Below, in pieces: positions 1 to 7,230 of a DNA stretch of 13,198 nucleotides. Made by a program: the position numbers and the translations under genes. The notes below the pieces were generated by a model, which worked only from the letters and a program-made list of their open reading frames with translations, did no database searches and was not told where the DNA came from. Every line of letters begins with the position of its first letter. Within the stretch, counting starts at the first letter, position 1. Source of the stretch: Candidatus Aminicenantota bacterium (lineage in GTDB: Bacteria > Acidobacteriota > Aminicenantia > Aminicenantales > Saccharicenantaceae); assembly GCA_011048485.1 (NCBI GenBank), contig DSDX01000269.1, positions 1 through 13,198 on the forward strand, read 5' to 3'.

Positions 1-998
1 CTCTTGAGCAGGGACCTGCGGCACTCGTCGCCGACCACGTTCGCGTTGACCCGGATGAGGGACTTGATCTCGAGCCGCCCGTCCGGCTTGAGCTCGGCCG
101 ACCGGAAGGCCGGATCGAGACGGTCCCGGACCTCGTCCAGGGCCTTGCTGATGAGGTTGAAGGCGACCGGCCCGATCTCCTTCGAAACGTGCTTGAAGAC
201 GAAGGCGCACTTGGCGTTGAACGCGGCCAGGATCCGGTCCATGCCGGCGAGGGACAGGTCCCCGGCCAGCCGGCCCGTCTTCGGCTTGGGGCCGGCCGTC
301 CCGGCCAGGCCGAGCAGGACCAGGACGAAGAGGGACCGCCGGGTCTCCGCCGCCCCCACGTCGCTGGCAGCCGTCAGCTCCTCGACCGTCGCCGGCGGCT
401 CGAGAAGGCCGAGGACGTATTTCTCGGTCAGCGACAGGCCGAACGCCTCGGCGGAGAAGACGGGCAGCCGGCGGACGCGCTCCCCGGCCTCCGGGAGCAC
501 CCTGTCGATCGCGGCCTCGTCCCGGATCCGCCGGGCCCCTTCGAGCAGGAGGTCCGGGATGTCGATGGCCTCGACGTAGATCCGGGCCGGGGGGCCGCTC
601 CGGGTATGGAATTCCCGCTCGATTCCGGTCTCCTCGAGGAGCGAGAGGGCCTCCTGCCGGGCATAGGCCCGGAGGAGCGTCCAGAGCCGGACCGGCTCGA
701 AGAGCCCGTTGTCGACGAGCGCCCGCAGGATGGAGACGCCGGTCCTCTGGACGTGCTCTTCGACCCGGTTCAGGGCGATGAGGTCGGTCTCGCCCGTGGT
801 CAACAGGAAGCGCAGGAAATCCTGCTCCTCGAACGACACCGAATCGAGGACGAGCGAGCCCCGGTCGAACGACAGGCATTTCGGGACCCCGGCCCCCTTG
901 ACGTAGAGGGATCCGCTCAGCCCCTGTTTCCAGATCTCGGCCAGGACGCGAGCGACGGGAGCGCGGGCGAAGTCCCCGGACGCGAACCAATCGTCCAT
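1..998 (-). CDS. DUF4388 (PATAN-type) domain protein, 3' end cut by the window edge
   Basis: The frame reads without a stop from ATG at 998 to the left edge: 332 complete codons, C-terminus missing. Residues about 5-130 look like a DUF4388/PATAN domain: GDFARAPVARVLAEI, then GLSGSLYVKGAG, then a strand and FDRGSLVLDSVSFEE. This matches the family pattern of a small strand-rich module ending in an 'F..G.iv.a' turn. Residues about 187-235 (LTEKYVLGLLEPPATVEEL and following) resemble a winged-helix fold, and the rest is helical. There is no signal peptide or membrane segment, so it is probably cytoplasmic. DUF4388 proteins are often linked to signalling and surface behaviour in Deltaproteobacteria and Acidobacteria, but no specific role can be given here. 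A good promoter lies directly upstream, so it is probably transcribed independently of the yip1-ABC-adaptor operon 53 bp away. The existence of the gene is secure; the family call is moderately sure. Confidence 0.8.
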   Translation of the reverse strand, partial: MDDWFASGDFARAPVARVLAEIWKQGLSGSLYVKGAGVPKCLSFDRGSLVLDSVSFEEQDFLRFLLTTGETDLIALNRVEEHVQRTGVSILRALVDNGLFEPVRLWTLLRAYARQEALSLLEETGIEREFHTRSGPPARIYVEAIDIPDLLLEGARRIRDEAAIDRVLPEAGERVRRLPVFSAEAFGLSLTEKYVLGLLEPPATVEELTAASDVGAAETRRSLFVLVLLGLAGTAGPKPKTGRLAGDLSLAGMDRILAAFNAKCAFVFKHVSKEIGPVAFNLISKALDEVRDRLDPAFRSAELKPDGRLEIKSLIRVNANVVGDECRRSLLK

Positions 999-1004
999 AG
1001 GCCT

Positions 1005-1033
1005 AATGTATCGGCGGGAGGGCGCTAAGTCAA
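1005..1033 (-). promoter_or_regulatory. Predicted sigma70-type promoter of the DUF4388 gene
   Basis: On the minus strand TTGACT (1033-1028) and TACATT (1010-1005) are separated by exactly 17 bases. The -10 box ends only 6 bases before the ATG at 998, so the expected transcription start falls at or next to the A of the start codon. Upstream of the ATG there is only a weak AGG as a possible ribosome binding site. A leaderless transcript is therefore predicted. This is inference from motif and spacing only. Confidence 0.6.
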
Positions 1034-1051
1034 TCGTCGGCGGCGTCGGCG

Positions 1052-1759
1052 TCAGCGCAGGAAGCTCATGCCGATGAGACCGATCCCGATATTGGCCAGG
1101 GCCTTGAGGAGCCAGACGCCGTAGGACAGGGCCAGGGCCTTCCCCGGCTTGATCTTGAAGATCGCCGCCAGGCCGAAGGCCAGGACGCCGAACGTCCAGA
1201 GCTGGAAGAAATCGATCTGGGTCAGCACGATGTAGGGCGTCGACGTGACCTCCATCCGGGGGAAGAGCAGGGCCAGGCTGGTCGACGTCTGCATGAGCGA
1301 CTTCCGGGTCAGGGCCAGGACCAGTCGCACGGCGTTGCCCAGCAGCTTGTCGACGAGGCTGGCGTGGACGAGCGCGGCCAGGACCTGGACGTAGGTGCCC
1401 TGGGTGGAGAGGAAACGGCCCAAAATGAGGAGCAGGAGGGTCTGGACGAGGAGCGCCGCGACGGCGAAGAGCGGCGTCGTGATGAAGATCTGGAGGATCT
1501 GCCCGGACCGGGACGGGTTCTCGGCCCGCTCGATCATCTGGGCGTAGTTATCCTCGCCCATCCTCTCCTTGAGGGCCGTGTTGTCCCTCATCAGGGCCAG
1601 CTGGTCCTGCTGCATATAGGGGAGGACGACGAAATTGAAGGCGATGAGGGCGACCAGGACGACGACCAGCGTGTCGATCCAGACGGGCTTCGCGGCCAGC
1701 CCCTCGAACGTCTGACGCGGGCTGAAGAACACGCCCTCGATGCGCTTGAGGAGAGTCAT
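1052..1759 (-). CDS. Yip1-family integral membrane protein
   Basis: A 235-residue protein with the layout of bacterial Yip1-domain proteins. The N-terminus (MTLLKRIEGVFFSPRQTFEG, a basic amphipathic stretch with 'SP..tF') precedes about five hydrophobic segments near residues 28-47, 93-115, 125-150, 184-202 and 208-233. A charged extramembrane loop (about 50-90) lies after the first. The start is supported by AAAGGAG at 1774-1768 (minus), eight bases before the ATG and inside the end of the ABC gene, whose stop is 3 bp away. Translation is thus tightly coupled to the ABC ATPase. The biochemical role of bacterial Yip1 proteins is not established. Its position, where a MacB/FtsX-type permease would normally lie, suggests a link to the transporter, but it lacks the large periplasmic domain of such permeases. 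The family call rests on topology and the N-terminal motif. Confidence 0.78.
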   Translation of the reverse strand: MTLLKRIEGVFFSPRQTFEGLAAKPVWIDTLVVVLVALIAFNFVVLPYMQQDQLALMRDNTALKERMGEDNYAQMIERAENPSRSGQILQIFITTPLFAVAALLVQTLLLLILGRFLSTQGTYVQVLAALVHASLVDKLLGNAVRLVLALTRKSLMQTSTSLALLFPRMEVTSTPYIVLTQIDFFQLWTFGVLAFGLAAIFKIKPGKALALSYGVWLLKALANIGIGLIGMSFLR

Positions 1760-1762
1760 GGG

Positions 1763-2464
1763 CTAGGCTCCTTTCCGTTCGTCCTTCTCGATCCGGCCGT
1801 CGCGGATGTGGATGATCCGCTGGGCCCGGTCGGCGACCTCGCGGTCGTGGGTGACCATGATGATCGTGTCGCCCTGTGCGTGGATGCGGTGGAAGAGGTT
1901 GAGGATCTCCCCGCCCGTCCGGCTGTCGAGGTTCCCCGTCGGCTCGTCGGCCAGGAGCAGGGAGGGCTCGTTGACCAGGGCCCGGGCGATGGCCACCCGC
2001 TGGCGCTCGCCGCCCGAGAGCTCGGCCGGCTTGTGGCTCATGCGGGCCTTCATCTCGACCCGCTCGAGGGCCCGGCGGGCCTTCTCCAGGCGCTCCGCCT
2101 TTTTCGCCCCGGCGTAGACGAGCGGCAGCTCGACGTTGTGGAAGGCCGAGGCCCGCGACAGGAGATTGAAGACCTGGAAGACGAACCCGATCTCGCGGTT
2201 CCGGATGAAGGCCAGCTCGTCCTCCGTCATGGCGCTGACGAGCTTGCCGTTGAGGCGGTACGTGCCGGATGTCGGCGTGTCGAGGCAGCCGATGAGGTTC
2301 ATCAAGGTCGATTTGCCCGAGCCCGACGGGCCCATGATGGCCACGAACTCGTTGGGCTCGACGGTCAGGGTCACGCCCCGCAGGGCCTCGACCTTCTGCT
2401 GGTCGAGTTGATAGACCTTCCAGAGGTCCTCGACGAAGATGACGACCGGGTCCTTCCCGCTCAT
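1763..2464 (-). CDS. ABC transporter ATP-binding protein, LolD/MacB/FtsE type
   Basis: A 233-residue nucleotide-binding subunit of normal length for the MacB/LolD (type VII, mechanotransmission) group. Visible motifs are Walker A GPSGSGKST (45-53), Q-loop Q97, signature LSGGERQ (149-155), Walker B LLLADEP (169-175) followed by TGNLDSRTG, and the H-loop histidine at 206 in MVTHD. 'LADEPTGNLDS' is typical of ATPases paired with FtsX-like permeases. The gene overlaps the adaptor by 4 bp (ATGA), so the two are translationally coupled. It should act at the cytoplasmic face, using ATP hydrolysis to drive an efflux or envelope-export complex with the upstream adaptor. The expected permease is not encoded next to it; a Yip1 protein follows instead. 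The substrate cannot be inferred. Confidence 0.95.
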   Translation of the reverse strand: MSGKDPVVIFVEDLWKVYQLDQQKVEALRGVTLTVEPNEFVAIMGPSGSGKSTLMNLIGCLDTPTSGTYRLNGKLVSAMTEDELAFIRNREIGFVFQVFNLLSRASAFHNVELPLVYAGAKKAERLEKARRALERVEMKARMSHKPAELSGGERQRVAIARALVNEPSLLLADEPTGNLDSRTGGEILNLFHRIHAQGDTIIMVTHDREVADRAQRIIHIRDGRIEKDERKGA

Positions 2465-3708
2465 GGGATCGTGGTTTCCTTCTTCGGCTCGGCTTTGACT
2501 AGGACGCCGTCCTTGAGCTCGCGGAGGGACGCGTACGGTCCGGTGACGATGGATTGGCCCTCCTCGAGGCCCGAGGTGATCTCGATCATCATGCCCCCGG
2601 TGATGCCCTTGACGACCGGGACGAACGCGGCCCGCTCGTCCACGACGGCGTAGACGCCCTCCTCTTCCCGGGCCGCCGCGGCGGCGCCGGCCTCGACGTT
2701 CGCCTTGTCCCTCAGGACGAGGGCGGAGATGGGCACGGACAGGACCTGCTGTTTCTCGGCCACGATGATGTCGGCCGACGCGGACAGGCCGGGCTTGAGC
2801 TTCCGGTTGGGCTCGTTGAGCGTGACGACGACCTTGAAGTCCTTGGATTCCTGGGTCGAGAGCCCGCCGGTCGCCTGCTGGATGGCGGAGCTGCCGATCT
2901 CGGTGACCCGGCCCTTGAAGATCGTGTCCGGCAGGGCGTCGACGCGGACGTTGGCCTGCTGCCCGAGGGCGACGCCGATGACGTCGGTCTCGTCGACCTC
3001 GACCTCGACCTCCATGACCGACAGGTCGGCGATGGTCATCAGGACCGTGCCCGGATTGTTCATCGTGCCGATGATGGCCACCTCGCCCTCCTCGACCCGG
3101 AGGCTGGTGATGACCCCGTCGATGGGCGAATCGTAGGTCGTTTTGGCCAGATTGTCCATCGTGCTCTTGAGGGAGGCCTCGGCCTGCTTGATCTGGAAGC
3201 TGATGGCGTTGGACTGGGCCACAGAGACGTCGTACTGGGCCTGGGCCGCCTCGAGCTGGTCCTTGGAGATGAGATCGTCGTCGAAGAGCTTCTGCTGGCG
3301 GCCAAGGGAGTTCTTGTCCCTCTGAAGCCGGGCCTCGGCCTGGATCAGATCGGCGTTGGCGGCCCTGATGAAATTCCGGTCCCGATCGGCGTTGGCCTCA
3401 TATTGGGTCGAATCGAGCTTGAGCAGGAAATCGCCGGCCTCGACCTCCTGTCCCTCGACGACGCCGATCTTGATGATCCGGCCGGGGACCTGGGCGCTGA
3501 TGTTGACGCTCTTCTTCGGCTTGATCTCGCCCGAGGCCGAGACGATGGAGGTCAGGTCCTGCCTCTTGACCTCGTCGATGGTCACGCTGACCGTTTTCTC
3601 GCGCCGGGACTGAAGGTTGGCGATGACGATGGCGCCCAGGGCCAGGAGGACGGCCAGGGCGATCAGGGGCTTCCTCCGCCGCTTGAAGAAACTCGCCTTT
3701 TCGTTCAT
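2461..3708 (-). CDS. MacA/HlyD-type periplasmic adaptor (membrane fusion protein)
   Basis: A 415-residue adaptor of usual family length. A basic N-terminus (KRRRK) and one hydrophobic segment (about 14-31) anchor it in the inner membrane. The two halves of the biotinyl/lipoyl-like domain are at about 65-100 (SAQVPGRIIKIGVVEGQEVE, LLKLD) and 190-228 (YDSPIDGVITSLRVEEGE). They flank an alpha-hairpin (about 103-188) rich in Q, A and L with heptad character. A beta-barrel (about 232-318, ending LKPGLSASADI) and a membrane-proximal domain follow. Such proteins bridge an inner-membrane transporter to an outer-membrane channel. An alanine/glutamate-rich insert (about 337-351) interrupts the last domain. 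The start has AAAGGT upstream and a promoter about 40 bp away. Coupling to the ABC ATPase points to a MacAB/LolCDE-like tripartite system rather than an RND pump. Confidence 0.93.
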   Translation of the reverse strand: MNEKASFFKRRRKPLIALAVLLALGAIVIANLQSRREKTVSVTIDEVKRQDLTSIVSASGEIKPKKSVNISAQVPGRIIKIGVVEGQEVEAGDFLLKLDSTQYEANADRDRNFIRAANADLIQAEARLQRDKNSLGRQQKLFDDDLISKDQLEAAQAQYDVSVAQSNAISFQIKQAEASLKSTMDNLAKTTYDSPIDGVITSLRVEEGEVAIIGTMNNPGTVLMTIADLSVMEVEVEVDETDVIGVALGQQANVRVDALPDTIFKGRVTEIGSSAIQQATGGLSTQESKDFKVVVTLNEPNRKLKPGLSASADIIVAEKQQVLSVPISALVLRDKANVEAGAAAAAREEEGVYAVVDERAAFVPVVKGITGGMMIEITSGLEEGQSIVTGPYASLRELKDGVLVKAEPKKETTIP

Positions 3709-3749
3709 GGTTCAAACCTTTCGGGTGCAGCTTCGTACGCTATCCGCTC

Positions 3750-3776
3750 ATTATACTACGGATTTGCGCCCGGCAA
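3750..3776 (-). promoter_or_regulatory. Predicted promoter of the adaptor-ABC-Yip1 operon
   Basis: On the minus strand there is a perfect TATAAT (3755-3750) with TTGCCG (3776-3771) 15 bases upstream. The -35 match is only partial and the spacing is short, but this is the only consensus -10 in a GC-rich gap. It would give a leader of roughly 34 bases with AAAGGT before the ATG at 3708. The gap is shared with the divergent phosphatase gene. Confidence 0.45.
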
Positions 3777-3802
3777 GTTCAGCCGGGATCCCTCATCGCC
3801 CC

Positions 3803-3831
3803 TTGTCTGTCCCCGGTTTCCCCTATAAGAT
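3803..3831 (+). promoter_or_regulatory. Predicted promoter of the phosphatase-lectin pair
   Basis: TTGTCT (3803-3808) and TAAGAT (3826-3831) are 17 bases apart; an overlapping TATAAG (3824-3829) is an alternative -10. The -10 box ends 10 bases before the ATG at 3842, so the transcript would start inside or just after the GAGGGG that resembles a ribosome binding site. The promoter is plausible, but its relation to that site is unresolved. Confidence 0.4.
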
Positions 3832-3841
3832 AGAGGGGCCC

Positions 3842-4651
3842 ATGGAAGACCTCAAGGCGTTCGTCGAGGCCGGCGAGGCCGCCGTCCGGGAGGCCGGGGC
3901 CTACCTGCGGGCGAACCTCGGCCGGCTCGTGGAGGCCTCCTACAAGGGCGCTGTCGACCTGGTGACGCCGTTCGATCTCGGGGCCCAAGAAATGCTCGTC
4001 GACCGCCTGGCCTCGGCCTTCCCGGAGCACGGCTTTCTGGCCGAAGAGGGGCTGGCCCGGCCTGGCGCGTCCGACCACCGCTGGATCATCGATCCCCTCG
4101 ACGGCACGACCAATTTCGCCCACGGCTTCCCCGTCTTCAGCGTCTCCGCCGCCCTCGAGCGCTCCGGCCGGACGGTCCTTGGTCTCGTCTACGACCCGAT
4201 GCGCGAGGAGATGTTCCGGGCCGAGGCGGGCGGAGGGGCTTTCCTCAATAGCGCCCCGATCCGCGTCTCCGGCGTCGAGCGACTGGACCGGGGACTCCTC
4301 GCGACGGGTTTTCCTTATGATGTCCGGCAGAGCCCCGCGAACAACCTCGACCACTGGAGCCGGTTCATCGTCCGTGCCCAGGCCATCCGGCGCTGCGGGT
4401 CGGCGGCCCTCGACCTCTCCTATGTCGGCTGCGGCCGCTTCGACGGCTTCTGGGAGCTCAAGCTCAAGCCCTGGGACGTGGCCGCCGGGGCCCTGATCGT
4501 CCAGGAAGCGGGCGGGCGGGTCACGGACTTCGCGGGGCGCCCGTTCGCGCTCGACGCCCCGGAGATCGTGGCCACCAACGGACGCGTCCACCAAGCCATC
4601 ATCGACGTCCTGGCCCTGGCCGGCCCGGAAGGAGGGACCGATGGCCGCTAA
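3842..4651 (+). CDS. Inositol-monophosphatase-family phosphatase
   Basis: A 269-residue, Mg-dependent, lithium-sensitive-type phosphatase of the IMPase/SuhB family, of normal length. The metal-binding motifs are intact: EE at 68-69 in LAEEG, WIIDPLDGTTNF at 81-92 with D84 and D87, and WDVAAG at 211-216 with D212. N-terminal K35, D39, T42 and D45 lie in KGAVDLVTPFD. Family members hydrolyse inositol-1-phosphate and related sugar or nucleotide phosphates; the true substrate is not visible. I chose ATG 3842 because it gives the standard N-terminus and has GAGGGG at 3833-3838. The same frame is open upstream to an ATG at 3617, but that would extend into the opposite-strand adaptor gene. It overlaps the downstream lectin-domain gene by 11 bp. 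Confidence 0.95.
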   Translation: MEDLKAFVEAGEAAVREAGAYLRANLGRLVEASYKGAVDLVTPFDLGAQEMLVDRLASAFPEHGFLAEEGLARPGASDHRWIIDPLDGTTNFAHGFPVFSVSAALERSGRTVLGLVYDPMREEMFRAEAGGGAFLNSAPIRVSGVERLDRGLLATGFPYDVRQSPANNLDHWSRFIVRAQAIRRCGSAALDLSYVGCGRFDGFWELKLKPWDVAAGALIVQEAGGRVTDFAGRPFALDAPEIVATNGRVHQAIIDVLALAGPEGGTDGR

Positions 4652-5159
4652 GCGCGCGCTTCTTTGCGCCGGCTTCGCTTTGTGGGGACTTGCCGCCCCC
4701 GCCTTGGGCGGGGGGCCGCCGCCTCAGATACCGTTCGCTTTCCCTCCCGTCGAGAAGACGGTCGCCGTCGACGCGACGGCCGGCTGGGTGGATACGGGCC
4801 TCGACGTCGGGGCCGGCGACGAGCTTCACTTCCTGGCCTTCGGGGAGATCGACCTCCAAAGGGGGAATCCGGGCGCCGTCTGCGGCCCCCGCGGGATCGA
4901 TCTCGTCACGGTCGACCAGCCCATCCCCGACGCCAACCTCGGCGCGCTCGTCGGCAAGGTCGCCCAGCTCGTGGCCGCCCGGATCGACGAGGATTCGGGA
5001 CAAGAGGTCCGGGACGAGATCTTCGCCCTGTTCCTTGTCGGCGAGGAGAGGGCCGTCACGGTCCCCTTCAAGGGCCGACTCTATCTGGGCGTCAACGAGA
5101 ACGTCTTCAACGACAACGGTGGGGGCTTCTCGGTCGTCGTCATCCGGCGGCCGCGCTGA
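4641..5159 (+). CDS. Secreted LecA/PA-IL-like lectin-domain protein
   Basis: A 172-residue protein with an N-terminal signal peptide: KR, a hydrophobic core at about 6-20, and a likely cleavage site near ALG at 21-23. The mature part resembles the PA-IL (LecA) fold. It has GWVDTGLDVGAGDELHFLAFGEI (48-70), GALVGKV (101-107), FLVG (131-134) and a C-terminal GRLYLGVNENVFNDNGGGFSV (145-165). The last block matches the family's 'rLyLg.ND....DNsGsF.v' calcium and sugar loop. Here the usual aspartate is E153, and N152, N157, D158 and N159 are nearby ligand candidates. An insert (about 110-125, EDSGQEV) separates the two halves. AAGGAGGG at 4629-4636 sits perfectly before the ATG, inside the phosphatase gene. 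It is probably periplasmic or extracellular. Galactose binding is known for LecA but is only inferred here. Confidence 0.8.
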   Translation: MAAKRALLCAGFALWGLAAPALGGGPPPQIPFAFPPVEKTVAVDATAGWVDTGLDVGAGDELHFLAFGEIDLQRGNPGAVCGPRGIDLVTVDQPIPDANLGALVGKVAQLVAARIDEDSGQEVRDEIFALFLVGEERAVTVPFKGRLYLGVNENVFNDNGGGFSVVVIRRPR

Positions 5160-5172
5160 CCGGAGGGCTCCC

Positions 5173-6531
5173 TCAGGCCTCTCCTTCGGCCGCCCTCGAG
5201 GCCAGGTGCTCGTCCATGAACTGGGTCGTGTACCGGCCGGCCGCGAATTCCGAGTCCGACAGGATGTCCAGGTGCAGGGGGATGTTGGTCTTGATGCCGA
5301 CGATGGTCGTCGTTTCCAGGGCCGCCCGCATCTTGGCGATGGCCAGCTCCCGGCTAGGAGCGTAGGCGATGATCTTGGCCACGAGCGAGTCGTAGTCCGG
5401 CGGGACGACCCAGCCGCAGTAGGCGGCGGAGTCGACGCGGATGCCCTCCCCCCCCGGCAGGACGAGGAAGTCGATCTTGCCCGGCGAGGGGGCGAAGGTC
5501 TTCGGGTCCTCGGCGTTGATCCGGCACTCGATCGCGTGGCCCCGCATCTCCTGGGCGAAGGGCGGGGCGTATTTCTCCCCGGCGGCGATGCGGATCTGGG
5601 CTTTGATGAGGTTGATGCCGTAGACCATCTCGGTGATCGGGTGCTCTACCTGGACCCGGGCGTTGGCCTCCATAAAGTAGAACTTGCGGTCCTCGTCGAC
5701 GAGGAACTCGAAGGTGCCCAGGCTTTGGTAGCCCACCACGGCGGCGGCCGCCTCGACCTCCTTGATCATCCGGCGGCGCATTTTCCAGTCGATGAACGGC
5801 GAGGGCGTCTCTTCGATGAGCTTCTGGTAGCGCCTCTGGACGGAGCATTCCCTCTCGCCGAACGCCGTCACCTTGCCCTGCCGGTCGCCGATGACCTGGA
5901 TCTCGATGTGGCGGGCCCCGCTGACGTATTTCTCGATGTAGAGGGACGGGTCGTTGAAGGCCGCTTTGGCCTCGCCCTGGGCGATTGGGAACGCGTCCTC
6001 GAGCTGGGCGGCCGTGCGGCAGATCCGCATGCCCTTGCCTCCCCCGCCGGCCGCGGCCTTGATGATCACGGGGTAGCCGATCTTGGCCGCCGTCTTCTTG
6101 GCTACGGCCAGATCGTCGATGACCGTGTCGCTGCCGGGCAGGATCGGCAATCCGGCCTTCTTCATGGTCTGGCGGGCCTTGTTCTTGTCGCCCATGAGCC
6201 TGATGATGGACGGCGGCGGGCCGATGAAGACCAGCCCCTGGGTCTTGCAGATATCGGCGAACTTGGCGTTCTCGGCCAGGAAGCCGTAACCCGGGTGGAC
6301 GGCGTCGGCGCCGGTGATCTCGACCGCGCTGAGGATGTTGGCGACGTTGAGATAGCTCTCCGAGGCCTTGGCCGGTCCGATGCAGACCTTCTCGTCGGCC
6401 AGCAGAACGTGGAGGGCCTGCCGGTCCACGTCCGAGAACACGGCGACGCTCTTGATGCCGAGCTCCCGGCAGGAGCGGACGATGCGGAGGGCGATCTCCC
6501 CGCGGTTGGCGATCAGGAGCTTGGAGATCAT
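5173..6531 (-). CDS. accC: Biotin carboxylase subunit of acetyl-CoA carboxylase
   Basis: A 452-residue ATP-grasp enzyme that carboxylates the biotin on AccB using bicarbonate and ATP, the first step of malonyl-CoA and fatty acid synthesis. The alignment is nearly gap-free, so E. coli numbering largely applies. The N-terminus is KLLIANRGEIALRI; K116 (MGDKNKAR), K158 and the glycine loop GGGGKGM (162-168) bind ATP. H208, K238, E275 and E288 are metal or substrate residues, and R292 is the catalytic arginine. The E288/N290/R292 segment reads EANARVQVEHP where EMNTRIQVEHP is usual; the catalytic residues are kept but both intervening positions are alanine. GAGG lies 4 bases before the ATG and overlaps the accB stop. 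The gene converges with the lectin gene, with 13 bp between stops. No accA or accD is in the window. Confidence 0.98.
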   Translation of the reverse strand: MISKLLIANRGEIALRIVRSCRELGIKSVAVFSDVDRQALHVLLADEKVCIGPAKASESYLNVANILSAVEITGADAVHPGYGFLAENAKFADICKTQGLVFIGPPPSIIRLMGDKNKARQTMKKAGLPILPGSDTVIDDLAVAKKTAAKIGYPVIIKAAAGGGGKGMRICRTAAQLEDAFPIAQGEAKAAFNDPSLYIEKYVSGARHIEIQVIGDRQGKVTAFGERECSVQRRYQKLIEETPSPFIDWKMRRRMIKEVEAAAAVVGYQSLGTFEFLVDEDRKFYFMEANARVQVEHPITEMVYGINLIKAQIRIAAGEKYAPPFAQEMRGHAIECRINAEDPKTFAPSPGKIDFLVLPGGEGIRVDSAAYCGWVVPPDYDSLVAKIIAYAPSRELAIAKMRAALETTTIVGIKTNIPLHLDILSDSEFAAGRYTTQFMDEHLASRAAEGEA

Positions 6532-6537
6532 CGGGCC

Positions 6538-7059
<522 letters not shown>

Positions 7060-7067
7060 ACCCTGCT

Positions 7068-7074
7068 TCACCTC
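7068..7074 (-). promoter_or_regulatory. Ribosome binding site that decides the accB start
   Basis: GAGGTGA on the minus strand lies 8 bases from ATG 7059. The GTG inside it (7071-7069) is also in frame and would add four residues, but it has no purine-rich site at a workable distance. The ATG is therefore preferred. Confidence 0.6.
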
Positions 7075-7088
7075 GCCGAAGTGAGTTT

Positions 7089-7117
7089 ACCTTATCGGCA
7101 TCCCTTCGAAAAGTCAA
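7089..7117 (-). promoter_or_regulatory. Predicted sigma70-type promoter of accBC
   Basis: On the minus strand TTGACT (7117-7112) and TAAGGT (7094-7089) are separated by 17 bases. The leader before ATG 7059 would be about 22 bases and contain the GAGGTGA ribosome binding site. It is divergent from the ffh promoter; 64 very GC-rich bases lie between the two -35 boxes. Confidence 0.65.
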
Positions 7118-7181
7118 GCCGGGCCCCCGGTCAGGGGGGGGCGGCCCCCGGACGGGCGGCGAGGACGCCCCGGGCCCGTCA

Positions 7182-7210
7182 TTGACGGCTCCGGGGGGTT
7201 GGCCTATGAT
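7182..7210 (+). promoter_or_regulatory. Predicted sigma70-type promoter of ffh
   Basis: TTGACG (7182-7187) and TATGAT (7205-7210) are separated by 17 bases. The ffh ATG at 7231 is 20 bases past the -10 box, giving a short leader with GAGGG at 7216-7220 as the ribosome binding site. Confidence 0.65.
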
Positions 7211-7230
7211 GGCCCGAGGGACACGCGCCG

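Noticed and set aside
189..1028. Plus-strand frame of 279 codons opposite the DUF4388 gene.
   Set aside because: The minus-strand frame is open to the window edge, has a promoter and domain similarity; the plus-strand product has low-complexity shadow composition.
1364..3828. Long plus-strand open frames (1364-2653 and 2554-3828) opposite the Yip1, ABC and adaptor genes.
   Set aside because: Same shadow effect; the products are D/G/L/V-rich with no family resemblance, while the minus-strand genes carry intact motifs.
3617..3841. N-terminal extension of the phosphatase to ATG 3617.
   Set aside because: It would run over the start of the divergent adaptor gene and through both promoters, and adds 75 residues with no counterpart in IMPase proteins.
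5163..5174. GAGGG-CT-CCCTC inverted repeat in the 13-bp gap between the convergent lectin and accC genes, as a bidirectional terminator.
   Set aside because: The stem is only five pairs with a two-base loop and no T-tract on either strand.
7118..7181. Runs of C and G between the accBC and ffh promoters as a terminator or regulatory RNA.
   Set aside because: The two flanking genes are divergent, so no terminator is expected. The C- and G-runs can pair in many ways, and no specific conserved structure could be recognised.
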